Source of the DNA: Nocardia miyunensis NBRC 108239
GTDB lineage: Bacteria; Actinomycetota; Actinomycetes; Mycobacteriales; Mycobacteriaceae
DNA: 49,721 nucleotides
Assembly (NCBI RefSeq): GCF_001613065.1
Contig: NZ_BDBQ01000110.1
Span: 1 to 49,721, forward strand
Direction: 5' to 3'
The notes beneath the pieces were generated by a model. It was not told where the DNA came from. It did not search any database and was given only the letters and a program-made list of their open reading frames with translations. Positions 32,915-40,767 of this stretch are shown here, piece by piece. The position numbers and the translations under genes are program-made. Within the stretch, counting starts at the first letter, position 1. Each line of letters begins with the position of its first letter.

Positions 32915-34006
32915 TCAGTCGTGGACAGCGGCACTGAGCTGGGCAGGGTTGCGAGGGAACCGATTTCGCCACGCCAGGGAGACGCGGACGAGGCCGACCA
33001 GGACGGGGACCTCGATGAGCGGACCCACGACTCCGGCGAGAGCTTGGCCGGAGCTGACGCCGTAGGTGGCGATCGCGACGGCGATGGCGAGCTCGAAGTT
33101 GTTGCCCGCGGCGGTGAATGCGAGGGTGGTGGTGCGCTCGTAGCTCAGACCGATCATGCGGCCGTAGAGGTAACCTCCGCCCCACATGATCGCGAAGTAC
33201 GCCAGCAGCGGGACCGCGATGCGCACGACATCCCATGGGCGAGCAGTGATCTGGTGTCCTTGCAGCGCGAACAGGATCACGATCGTGAACAGCAGTCCGT
33301 ACAGCGCCCACGGTCCGATACGCGGGAGCAGGGTGTGTTCGTACCAGTCACGGCCACGGACCCGCTCTCCGAATCGGCGGGTGAGGAATCCGGCGACCAG
33401 GGGGATACCGAGGAAGATCAGTACCGATTTCGCGACCTGCCACGGTGAAGTGTGGATCGTGGTCTGCGGCAGGCCCAGCCAGCCGGGCAGCACCGAGAGG
33501 TAGAACCAGCCCAGTACGGCGAACATGACGACCTGGAAGATCGAGTTCAACGCGACCAGGACCGCGGCGGCCTCACGGTCGCCGCAGGCCAGGTCGTTCC
33601 AGATGATCACCATCGCGATACATCTGGCCAGGCCGACGATGATCAGTCCCGTTCGGTATTCGGGCAGGTCCGGTAGTAGCAGCCAGGCCAGGGCGAACAT
33701 CAGTGCGGGACCGATCAGCCAGTTCAGGACCAGGGAGCCGAGCAGCAGACGGCGGTCGCCGGTCACGGTGCCGAGGCGGTCGTAGCGGACCTTGGCCAGC
33801 GCCGGGTACATCATGATCAGCAGGCCGATCGCGATCGGTAGCGAAATCCCGTCCACCCGCACCGCGGACAGTCCGTTGCCGAGGCCGGGGATCAGGCGGC
33901 CGAGCAGGAGTCCGGCGGCCATGGCCACGCCGATCCAGACGGGGAGGAATCTGTCCAGGGTGGACAGTTTTCTCGCTACTTCTGGATGAGCGTTCGTGGT
34001 GGTCAT
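32915..34006 (-). CDS. acr3: Arsenite efflux pump Acr3
   Basis: A 363-residue membrane protein with ten predicted helices of the BART/Acr3 family. It shows DRFLPVWIGVAMAAGLLLGRLIPGL at the start, VGLARCIAMVIIWNDLACGD with the Cys that is conserved in Acr3, and TAAGNNFELAIAVAIATYGVSSGQALAGVVGPLIEVPVLV, the signature near the end. It exports As(III) with the proton gradient. GAGG precedes the ATG, six bases after the arsI stop. The tail AAVHD is cytoplasmic. Confidence 0.95.
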   Translation of the reverse strand: MTTTNAHPEVARKLSTLDRFLPVWIGVAMAAGLLLGRLIPGLGNGLSAVRVDGISLPIAIGLLIMMYPALAKVRYDRLGTVTGDRRLLLGSLVLNWLIGPALMFALAWLLLPDLPEYRTGLIIVGLARCIAMVIIWNDLACGDREAAAVLVALNSIFQVVMFAVLGWFYLSVLPGWLGLPQTTIHTSPWQVAKSVLIFLGIPLVAGFLTRRFGERVRGRDWYEHTLLPRIGPWALYGLLFTIVILFALQGHQITARPWDVVRIAVPLLAYFAIMWGGGYLYGRMIGLSYERTTTLAFTAAGNNFELAIAVAIATYGVSSGQALAGVVGPLIEVPVLVGLVRVSLAWRNRFPRNPAQLSAAVHD

Positions 34007-34012
34007 CGCGGA

Positions 34013-34492
34013 TTACCTCGGCGCCTCGGCCTCGGTGCCGGTGCCGCAGCACGAACTCCCGGTACTGCAACACGCTTGCGCCGCCGCGGCATCATCGGCG
34101 GCGAATTCCGGTGCGGCGCCGAAGTTCTCGGTATCGGCGAGGACGGTGTAGACCTCCCACTTCTCCGCGTTCGGGCCGGTCACCCACACCTTGTCCTGGG
34201 TGGCGAAACAGCATGTGGTTGCCATCTGCTCCTCGGTGAACAACCCCGCCTGCGACAGCCGGGCGATCTCGCCGTGGACCCGCTCGGAGGATTCGACCTC
34301 GACGCCGAGGTGGTTGATCGTGCCGCCCTGGCCGGTGTTCTCGAGCAGCACCAGTTTCAACGGTGGCTCGGCGATGGCGAAGTTGGCATAGCCGGGCTTG
34401 CGCTTGGCCGGTTCGGTGTCGAACAGCGTGGAATAGAACGTGATCGCCTGCTCGAGGTCGTCGACGTTGAGTGCTAGTTGGATGCGCGACAT
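34013..34492 (-). CDS. arsI: ArsI/CadI-family C-As lyase-like dioxygenase
   Basis: A 159-residue vicinal-oxygen-chelate protein. Likely iron ligands are His61 (INHLGVEVES) and Glu113 (KWEVYTV); the vicinal pair Cys94-Cys95 in ATTCCFATQDKVWV is the organoarsenical site of ArsI. A cysteine-rich tail (CC...CC near 141-149) follows, as in ArsI/CadI proteins. ArsI splits the C-As bond of trivalent methyl- or aryl-arsenicals. ATG at 34492 has GGAGG five bases ahead; an ATG four codons upstream contains that site. First gene of the ars operon, divergent from arsR. CadI, a cadmium-induced relative, is the alternative name. Confidence 0.9.
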   Translation of the reverse strand: MSRIQLALNVDDLEQAITFYSTLFDTEPAKRKPGYANFAIAEPPLKLVLLENTGQGGTINHLGVEVESSERVHGEIARLSQAGLFTEEQMATTCCFATQDKVWVTGPNAEKWEVYTVLADTENFGAAPEFAADDAAAAQACCSTGSSCCGTGTEAEAPR

Positions 34493-34509
34493 CAGAACCT
34501 CCATAGTGA

Positions 34510-34565
34510 GACATATGTCGAAAAACTAGGGCATCCCCGAGTCTTGCACCTTTTCGACATATGTC
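34510..34565. promoter_or_regulatory. ArsR operator pair
   Basis: GACATATGTCGAAAA at 34510-34524 is repeated as its exact complement at 34551-34565, with 26 bases between. Each arm itself holds the 10-base palindrome GACATATGTC, so there are two dimer sites, one beside each divergent gene (arsI ends 18 bases away, arsR starts 25 bases away). Confidence 0.88.
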
Positions 34566-34589
34566 AACACAGTAGGTACCGTGGGAGTC

Positions 34590-34949
34590 ATGCCCAAGGC
34601 TCTGCCCGTGATCGATATGTCCGCACCCGTGTGCTGCGCGCCGGTGGCCGCGGGCCCGATCGACGATGCCGCCGCGCTCGAAGTCGCCCTGCGCCTCAAA
34701 GCCCTCGCCGATCCGGTCCGGGTGAAACTGATGTCGCTACTGCTGGCCACTCCCGAGACCGGCGAGAACGGCGGCGACCTTGCCGCCGCGGTCGGGCTGT
34801 CCGAATCGACGGTCAGCCACCACCTCGGGCAGCTTCGCAAGGCCGGGCTCGTCGACTCCGAACGCATCGGCATGAACGTCGTCCATCGGCCCAAGCGTGA
34901 CGCGCTCTCCGCGCTGTGCGTCGTGCTCGACCCCAACTGCTGCTGCTGA
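34590..34949 (+). CDS. arsR: Arsenic-responsive repressor ArsR
   Basis: A 119-residue ArsR/SmtB winged-helix protein: ALRLKALADPVRVKLMSLLLATPETGENGGDLAAAVGLSESTVSHHLGQLRKAGLVDSERIGMNVVHRPKRDAL. There is no CxC in the recognition helix; instead Cys15-Cys16 near the N-terminus, Cys110 and Cys117-119 at the end offer As(III) sites, Cys15/Cys16 matching the Corynebacterium type. ATG at 34590 follows GGGAG; a GTG three codons upstream is possible. Divergent from arsI-acr3-arsC-arsN1, and flanked by the 15-base inverted repeat at 34510-34565. Confidence 0.93.
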   Translation: MPKALPVIDMSAPVCCAPVAAGPIDDAAALEVALRLKALADPVRVKLMSLLLATPETGENGGDLAAAVGLSESTVSHHLGQLRKAGLVDSERIGMNVVHRPKRDALSALCVVLDPNCCC

Positions 34950-34963
34950 CCAGGGGAACAGGT

Positions 34964-35032
34964 ATGGCCACCATTGTCGAAACCGCGATCGTCGCCGCTA
35001 CCGCGGAGCAGGTGAAGGCGCGTTCCGCCTGA
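34964..35032 (+). pseudogene. Very short ORF behind arsR, perhaps a truncated gene
   Basis: Twenty-two codons (MATIVETAIVAATAEQVKARSA) with GGGGAA nine bases ahead of the ATG and a protein-like start, then TGA. It begins 14 bases after arsR and would be cotranscribed. It may be the N-terminus of a lost gene or a leader; no continuation in another frame is recognised. Confidence 0.3.
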
Positions 35033-35186
35033 GCCCGGGGAGGCGCGCTCGTCGGCGGTGAGGCGGACTCGGTCGAGGTCGCCGGAGCGAGGCCGGGTGT
35101 TCGAAAATCAGTGGCGCTGACCACCCCGGATTGTGCGATCCTGAAGTAGGCCGGTTCGGCGAAGATTTTTCGAAGGGACCACGGCC

Positions 35187-35918
35187 ATGGGTCTGGACCA
35201 CCGTGACAACGAAGAGCTGGAACTCGAGCTGGTGCGTGAAGTGGTACTGGCCCGAAGGCGGCTGGACGGCAAGGTGATGGCCGCGCTGGCGCTGGGCGCG
35301 GAACTTCTCGATCACGAATCGGATGATGTCGCCGCGATGCGGGCTGCGCAGATTCTCGAGGAGTACGCGGTGGATGAGGACGAGGTCGCCCGCGATCCAC
35401 GGTGTGCGTTGCGGGCCGATATGGCTCGTGATCGGGCGCGGGCGGCGCGGATCGAGCTGTTGGCCGGGCCCGGGGGAGCGGAGTCGGAGGAGGATCGGCG
35501 GCGACGTCAGCGCACGCTGCTGCTGTGCGAGGTGCGATCGGATCTGCTCGCGGTGGTGCGGCGGTGTCGCAAATTCCGGTACGACCACGTGGCCTTCGCC
35601 GACGGTATCGCCGAGGGGTTGTGTGCGGCGACGGACAAATTGGTGGACGGCGCGGATATGGACACCTATCGGGCCTGGCAGCGGGGGATGGTGCTGAAAC
35701 TGATCGAGGAGCCCGTCGCGAGCGGGCCGCCGCGGGTGCTGGCGACGGTCGACGCGGGGCCGGGACGCGGCGCGCTGACCGTCGAATGGGACAGTTGCGA
35801 ACGGCGGTTGGCGATGGTCGCGCGGATGGCGCGGGCGGGAGTTTCGCCGGTGGCGATCTGCGATCGGCTGCTCGCGGACCTGTCGGTATCCTCGCCGCTG
35901 CGCTATTCGGTGCGATGA
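35187..35918 (+). CDS. Hypothetical acidic helical protein
   Basis: A 243-residue protein of no family I recognise. It is mostly helical and charged: N-terminal LELELVREVVLARRRLDGKVMAALALGAELLDHESDDVAAMRAAQILEEYAVDEDE, a middle block with EEDRRRRQRTLLLCEVRSDLLAVVRRCRKFRYDHVAFADGIAEGL, and a C-terminal part with VLATVDAGPGRGALTVEWDSCERRLAMVARMARAGVSPVAICDRLLADL. No signal peptide or membrane segment. GAAGGGA lies about nine bases before the ATG. It stands between arsR and kstR2 on the same strand; a long minus-strand frame opposite is a shadow. Confidence 0.7.
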   Translation: MGLDHRDNEELELELVREVVLARRRLDGKVMAALALGAELLDHESDDVAAMRAAQILEEYAVDEDEVARDPRCALRADMARDRARAARIELLAGPGGAESEEDRRRRQRTLLLCEVRSDLLAVVRRCRKFRYDHVAFADGIAEGLCAATDKLVDGADMDTYRAWQRGMVLKLIEEPVASGPPRVLATVDAGPGRGALTVEWDSCERRLAMVARMARAGVSPVAICDRLLADLSVSSPLRYSVR

Positions 35919-35987
35919 ACCATCGGGCGATGCGGACGTAGCGTCGGACAGCCGGAACGAAGCGGAGGCCGAAGGCGCCATGGACCA

Positions 35988-36001
35988 AGCAAATGCTTGG
36001 T
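35988..36001. promoter_or_regulatory. KstR2-type operator upstream of kstR2
   Basis: AGCAAATGCTTGGT fits AnCAAGnnCTTGnT with one mismatch (A for G in the left half) and is also embedded in ACCAAG...CTTGGT. TACTAT (36003-36008) could be the -10 element, and the kstR2 GTG lies 15 bases after the operator. This predicts autorepression. Confidence 0.8.
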
Positions 36002-36015
36002 TGTACTATGAGCGG

Positions 36016-36648
36016 GTGCCCGCACCCGACGCATCCAAATCCGCACGTCGCAACGAACTGCTCGCCATCGCGGCAGCTCTGTTCGCCGAGCGTGGGTTGC
36101 GTGCGACCACGGTCCGCGATATCGCCGACGCCGCCGGAATCCTGTCCGGCAGTCTCTACCACCACTTCGATTCCAAGGAATCCATGGTGGACGAGATCCT
36201 GCGCGGCTTCCTCGACGAGCTGTTCGCGCGGTATCGGGAGATCGACGCGGCCGGTCTGCCCGCGCGTGACACGCTCGAGGCGTTGGTCATCGCATCCTTC
36301 GAATCGTTCGACCGGTCGCATGCCGCGGTGGCCATCTATCAGGCCGAGGCCAAAAGGCTCAGTGGCGCAGCACGTTTCGAATACATCGACCAGTACAACC
36401 GGGAGTTCCGGGAGCTGTGGCGGCGAGTGCTCGAAAAGGGCGTGCAGGACGGCGATTTCCGTCCCGAGCTCGATACCGAACTGGCCCTTCGCTTTCTGCG
36501 CGACACCGTCTGGGTGTCCGTGCGCTGGTACAAGCCCGGCGGCCGCATCACCGTGGACAATCTGGCCAAGCAGTATCTGACCATTGTTCTGGATGGTCTC
36601 ACCAATCCCGAACCCGGCGCGAAATCCACACTCCAGCAAGGCAAGTAG
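36016..36648 (+). CDS. kstR2: TetR-family repressor KstR2
   Basis: A 210-residue TetR protein. ELLAIAAALFAERGLRATTVRDIADAAGILSGSLYHHFDSKESMVDEILRGFLDELFARYREI is nearly the mycobacterial KstR2 DNA-binding domain, and RDTVWVSVRWYKPGGRITVDNLAKQYLTIVLDGL is its C-terminal signature. KstR2 represses the HIP (rings C/D) genes and is released by HIP-CoA. GTG at 36016 is chosen because the longer frame to 35980 would place the KstR2 operator inside the gene. It is followed nine bases later by fadA6. Its predicted targets carry the motifs at 23953, 35988 and 46584. Confidence 0.95.
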   Translation: MPAPDASKSARRNELLAIAAALFAERGLRATTVRDIADAAGILSGSLYHHFDSKESMVDEILRGFLDELFARYREIDAAGLPARDTLEALVIASFESFDRSHAAVAIYQAEAKRLSGAARFEYIDQYNREFRELWRRVLEKGVQDGDFRPELDTELALRFLRDTVWVSVRWYKPGGRITVDNLAKQYLTIVLDGLTNPEPGAKSTLQQGK

Positions 36649-36657
36649 GAGCCCTCC

Positions 36658-37842
36658 ATGTCAGCACCGTCCCGTCGCCAGTACTCGCCCGTGCGGGAGG
36701 CGTATGTCGTCGATGCCGTGCGCACGCCGGTCGGTAAGCGCGGTGGTGCGCTCTCGGGTGTGCACCCGGCCGATCTCGGCGCCGCGGTATTGCAGGGTCT
36801 GTTGGGGCGCAACGCGATCGACCCCGGTGCGGTGGACGACGTGATCGTCGGCTGTGTGGACAATATCGGCCCGCAGGCGGGAAATATCGGCCGCACCATC
36901 TGGCTGGCCGCCGGATATCCCGAGCACGTGCCGGGCGTCACGGTGGACCGGCAGTGCGGATCCAGCCAGCAGGCAATCAATTTCGGCGCTCAGGCGATCA
37001 TGAGCGGCACCGCGGAGGTCATCGTCGCGGGCGGCGTGCAGAACATGAGCGCGATTCCGATCTCCGCGGCCATGCTCGCCGGTAAGGAGTACGGGTTCGA
37101 CTCGCCGTTCGTCGGCGCGCAGGGCTGGGACCACCGGTACGGCACCGGTGAGGTGTCGCAGTTCAACGGCGCGCAGCTGATCGCCGAGAAGTGGGATATC
37201 AGCCGCGAGGATATGGAGCGCTGGGCGCTGCGCAGCCACGAGCGGGCCCGAAAGGCCATCGCGGAGGGCACTTTCGACCGCGAGATCGTCCCGGTCGGCG
37301 ACTTCTGGATCGACGAGGGCCCGCGCGAGACGACGCTGGAGAAGATGGCCGGGCTCAAGCCGCTGAGCGAGGGCAGCCGCCTGACCGCCGCGGTCGCCAG
37401 CCAGATCTCCGACGGCGCCAGCGCGACCCTGCTCGCCTCGGACTGGGCCGTCGCCGAATACGGGCTGAAGCCGAGGGCGCGGATCCACCACGTCAGCGCG
37501 CGCGGCGCGGACCCGATCTACATGCTCACCGCACCGATCCCGGCGACCAAGTGGGCGCTGGAGAAGACCGGGCTGAGCATCGAGGACATCGACGTCATCG
37601 AGATCAACGAGGCGTTCGCCTCGGTCGTGCTGGCCTGGTTGAAGGAGACCGGAGCCGACCCGGACAAGGTGAACGTCAACGGCGGCGCGATCGCCCTCGG
37701 CCACCCGCTCGGCGCGACCGGGGCGAAGCTGTTCGCGACGCTGCTGAACGAGCTCGAGCGGGTCAACGGGCGATACGGGCTGCTGACCATTTGTGAGGGC
37801 GGCGGCACCGCCAACGTCACCATTATCGAGCGGCTGAGCTGA
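36658..37842 (+). CDS. fadA6: Thiolase FadA6
   Basis: A 394-residue thiolase. Cys100 in DRQCGSSQQA is the nucleophile, NEAF is at 317-320, His349 is in GGAIALGHPLGATGAK and Cys379 in TICEGGG. In M. tuberculosis FadA6 (next to kstR2) cleaves the beta-keto CoA formed after opening of ring C; the same is inferred. It is the second gene of the kstR2 operon and is closed by the hairpin at 37850. Confidence 0.93.
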   Translation: MSAPSRRQYSPVREAYVVDAVRTPVGKRGGALSGVHPADLGAAVLQGLLGRNAIDPGAVDDVIVGCVDNIGPQAGNIGRTIWLAAGYPEHVPGVTVDRQCGSSQQAINFGAQAIMSGTAEVIVAGGVQNMSAIPISAAMLAGKEYGFDSPFVGAQGWDHRYGTGEVSQFNGAQLIAEKWDISREDMERWALRSHERARKAIAEGTFDREIVPVGDFWIDEGPRETTLEKMAGLKPLSEGSRLTAAVASQISDGASATLLASDWAVAEYGLKPRARIHHVSARGADPIYMLTAPIPATKWALEKTGLSIEDIDVIEINEAFASVVLAWLKETGADPDKVNVNGGAIALGHPLGATGAKLFATLLNELERVNGRYGLLTICEGGGTANVTIIERLS

Positions 37843-37849
37843 GATTCAT

Positions 37850-37880
37850 CGGGCGGCCCGGTCTCGGACCGGGCCGCCCG
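37850..37880. terminator. Hairpin terminator after fadA6
   Basis: A perfect 13-base-pair stem, CGGGCGGCCCGGT with its complement, and a loop of CTCGG, eight bases after the fadA6 stop; it can also end the convergent thpR transcript. Confidence 0.88.
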
Positions 37881-37999
37881 GTGCCATGAGTTCTGGCGGA
37901 CAACACATTTCGTCGAGCCGATTTTCCGGCGGACCGGCTCGAATCAGGTCTATGGCGATCCGGTGTGAATAGTCGGACTCGATTCCCGAGGGCGGTATC

Positions 38000-38578
38000 T
38001 TAAACTCCCTCGTCCGAGGGCTCTCGCAGTGAAAAATACTCCAGCGGTGTGTATCTGCGGGCATGCTCGATCTGTTCACTCTTCACGAGGGTGATTTTGT
38101 CGACCGTCAGGGGCTCGAGGTCCGCATTCATGGCCTCGCGCAGCGGTGGTGTGTGGGATCCGGTCAGTCGTCCCAGCGTTATATGCGGTGCGTAAGGGCG
38201 TTTCTCCCGGGCGAAACCCGCACTCCTGGCGGTCTTTTCCAGGGCGGCCGCGAGTTCGAGGAGTTCCGAGCTGGGAGTGATGTTCGCGACGACGGCGCGC
38301 GGCGACTTTCGTGACGGGAAAGGCGCGATAGTGTCCACCTGCACGTGGAACGGTCCTATTTTTCCGGTTGCGGTGCGGATGAGGCTGCTTATTCCGGTGA
38401 CGTCCTCGGTCGCGACCGCACCGAGGAATCGCAACGTGAGGTGCAGATTTTCCGATCGCACCCACCGAACGTGATCTCCCCGCGGTTCTCGTTTCAGCTC
38501 GTCGATTATCCGGGAGAGACCTCGGCGTAATTCCGGATCGGGCTCGACGGCCAGGAAAAGACGTAAAGATTCCGACAT
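38000..38578 (-). CDS. thpR: RNA 2',3'-cyclic phosphodiesterase ThpR
   Basis: A 192-residue 2H phosphoesterase. The two HxT motifs are His46-x-Thr48 (NLHLTLRFLG) and His132-x-Thr134 (PHITLGRL), with RLFLAVEPDPELRRGL at the start and LVKSEQ near the end, all typical of the ThpR/2'-5' RNA ligase family, which hydrolyses 2',3'-cyclic phosphates on RNA. ATG at 38578 (MSESLRLF) is preferred over one 11 codons upstream. The codon use here is a little less GC-rich than in the neighbours. Single gene. Confidence 0.9.
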   Translation of the reverse strand: MSESLRLFLAVEPDPELRRGLSRIIDELKREPRGDHVRWVRSENLHLTLRFLGAVATEDVTGISSLIRTATGKIGPFHVQVDTIAPFPSRKSPRAVVANITPSSELLELAAALEKTARSAGFAREKRPYAPHITLGRLTGSHTPPLREAMNADLEPLTVDKITLVKSEQIEHARRYTPLEYFSLREPSDEGV

Positions 38579-38801
38579 CGCGGGCAACCTCGCTTTCCGG
38601 ATTTCGATCATGCTACAGCGACGTGTGACCGCACTCCCGCCGTTCCGGGGGCGCGTGTGGCCGGAGTGGTACTCGATGTCGGGCTCAGCGGGAATCGAAC
38701 TCGTTCCCGCGCGTCCCGGACCAGGTGAACGGGCCGATCATGCCCGGTGCGTGGGCTCGGGGGCGAACAGCGTGGCCGATCTGCTCGCTACGATCGATCG
38801 A

Positions 38802-40763
38802 ATGAAGGTGCTCGGGGCGTGTTCGCTCGATTGTCCCGACGGCTGCTCGTGGGAAGTGACCGTCGAGGACGGCGTCGCGGTCGCTATGCGGGGCAACAAG
38901 GCGCATCCGGTGACCCGGGGTGCGCTGTGTGTGAAGGTCAATCGGTATCTCGAGCAGTTGAACGCGCCGGATCGGATCCGCTATCCGATGCGGCGGGTCG
39001 GGCGCAAGGGGGAGGGGCGATTCGAGCGGATCGGGTGGGACGAGGCGCTGGACGAGATCGCCGAGCGGCTGCACGGAATCATCGACGAGTATGGGGGAGA
39101 AGCGATCTGGCCGTTCCTGGGGACCGGGAATCTGGGCTACATCCAGGGCACGGAGGGATTCGCGGTACGGCGGCTGTTCAATGTGCTGGGCGCCTCGCTG
39201 CACGATCCGACGATCTGCTCGGCGGCGGGGTCGGCGGGGCTGAAGTACACGCTCGGCACGGCCGGGGGGATGGATCCGGAGGATTTCGCGCATTCGGAAC
39301 TGGTGCTGCTGTGGGGGACCAATCCGCTGACCTCGGGGCATCACATCTGGAAGTTCATCCAGGACAGCGGGGCGTACACGGTGGCGATCGATCCGGTGCG
39401 CAGCCGGACCGCCGAACGGTGCGACGAGCACCTCGCGCCGATGCCGGGTACCGACGCGGCGCTGGCGCTCGGGTTGATGAACGTCATCGTATCGATGGGG
39501 GCGCACGATGCGGGCTATCTCGCCGAAAACACCGTGGGATGGGATGAATTCCACAGTCGCATAATGGAATTCACGCCGGATCGAGTCGCCGGGATCACCG
39601 GGCTGCCGGTCGAGCGGATCGTGGAACTGGGTGCGCGGATCGCGCGCACCCGGCCCACCGCGATCCGGGCGTCACAGGGGATCCAGCGGCATGCCGGTGG
39701 CGGGATGGCGCTGCGCACCATGGCGTGCCTGCCCGCGGTCACCGGCGATTGGGCGATTCGCGGTGGGGGACTGCATTATTCGACGTCGGGGCATTTCCAG
39801 CTCGACGTGCCGAGTCTGGCGCGGTTCGATCTGCTGCCGAATCCGGTGCGGACGTTATCGCAGACGCGGGTGGGCGCGGGGCTGCTCGAGGCAGCCGATC
39901 CACCGGTCAAGGCGTTGTTCGTGATCGCGGCCAACCCGGTGGGATCCAATCCCGAACAGCGCGCGGTGATCGAGGGCCTCTCGCGCGAGGACCTGTTCAC
40001 CGTTGTGCTGGAACACTTTCCGACCGATACCGTCGACTACGCCGATATCGTGCTGCCCGCCACCATGCAGCCCGAGCACACGGATTTCGTGGCGGCCTAC
40101 GGGAATCTGTACCTGGTGTGGAACGAGAAGGCGGTCGAGCCGCCCGGCGAATGTCTGTCCACGACGGAGACGTTCCGCAGGCTCGCGCGGCGCATGGGGC
40201 TGACCGAACCGGCGCTGTACGACTCGGACGAGGAACTGCTCCGAATCGTGTTGCAGGGCTACGATATCGACCGCCTGCGATCGGATGGTTTCCTCAAGAT
40301 CGAGCCTCGCCCGGTTCCCATCGAGAAGATCAACTTCACCTCCCCTCTCGCCGAACGAGCCGGGCACGACCCGCTACCCACCTACACCCCACCCGCCGAC
40401 CCAGGAACCGGTCTGGTGCTGATATCCGCCGCGCCACACTACTTTCTGAACACCACGTTCGGCTCGAACCCCGAATTGCGCCGCCGCGCGGGCGAATCGC
40501 GCATCACCATTCACCCGAACGACGCGGCCGCACGCGATATCGCCGACGGCACACCGGTCCTGGTCGCCAACGCCCGCGGCGCCTTCGAAGCCGTAGCGGA
40601 GGTCTCCGACCGAGTCCGACCCGGCGTCGCGGCCACCACCAAGGGTCGCTGGGCCAAGTTCACCAACGGCTCGACCGTGAATGCGACCATCGCCGAACGG
40701 GATTCGGATTTCGCCGGTGGAGCTGTGTTCCACGACAACCGGGTGGAGATCACGCGCCGCTGA
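38802..40763 (+). CDS. Molybdopterin-dependent oxidoreductase, single subunit
   Basis: A 653-residue DMSO-reductase-superfamily enzyme. Cys7, Cys11, Cys15 and Cys43 (ACSLDCPDGC, ALCVK) form the N-terminal [4Fe-4S] site; LLWGTNPLTSGHH, VAIDPVRSRTAERCDEHLAPMPGTDAALALGLM and FVIAANPVGSNPEQ mark the molybdopterin domains, and the C-terminal cap (ITIHPNDAAARDIADGTPVLVANARGAF) closes the fold. No Tat signal, so it should be cytoplasmic. No iron-sulfur or membrane subunit gene is adjacent. The substrate is unknown. ATG at 38802 directly precedes the cluster motif. The convergent monooxygenase gene ends four bases after its stop. Confidence 0.9.
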   Translation: MKVLGACSLDCPDGCSWEVTVEDGVAVAMRGNKAHPVTRGALCVKVNRYLEQLNAPDRIRYPMRRVGRKGEGRFERIGWDEALDEIAERLHGIIDEYGGEAIWPFLGTGNLGYIQGTEGFAVRRLFNVLGASLHDPTICSAAGSAGLKYTLGTAGGMDPEDFAHSELVLLWGTNPLTSGHHIWKFIQDSGAYTVAIDPVRSRTAERCDEHLAPMPGTDAALALGLMNVIVSMGAHDAGYLAENTVGWDEFHSRIMEFTPDRVAGITGLPVERIVELGARIARTRPTAIRASQGIQRHAGGGMALRTMACLPAVTGDWAIRGGGLHYSTSGHFQLDVPSLARFDLLPNPVRTLSQTRVGAGLLEAADPPVKALFVIAANPVGSNPEQRAVIEGLSREDLFTVVLEHFPTDTVDYADIVLPATMQPEHTDFVAAYGNLYLVWNEKAVEPPGECLSTTETFRRLARRMGLTEPALYDSDEELLRIVLQGYDIDRLRSDGFLKIEPRPVPIEKINFTSPLAERAGHDPLPTYTPPADPGTGLVLISAAPHYFLNTTFGSNPELRRRAGESRITIHPNDAAARDIADGTPVLVANARGAFEAVAEVSDRVRPGVAATTKGRWAKFTNGSTVNATIAERDSDFAGGAVFHDNRVEITRR

Positions 40764-40767
40764 GCCG

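Noticed and set aside
35980..36015. ATG start for KstR2 at 35980
   Set aside because: It would translate the operator itself; homology begins after the GTG at 36016.
34813..36639. A 608-codon minus-strand frame
   Set aside because: It lies opposite arsR's end, the hypothetical gene and kstR2, all with better coding evidence, and has Arg/Pro-rich shadow composition.
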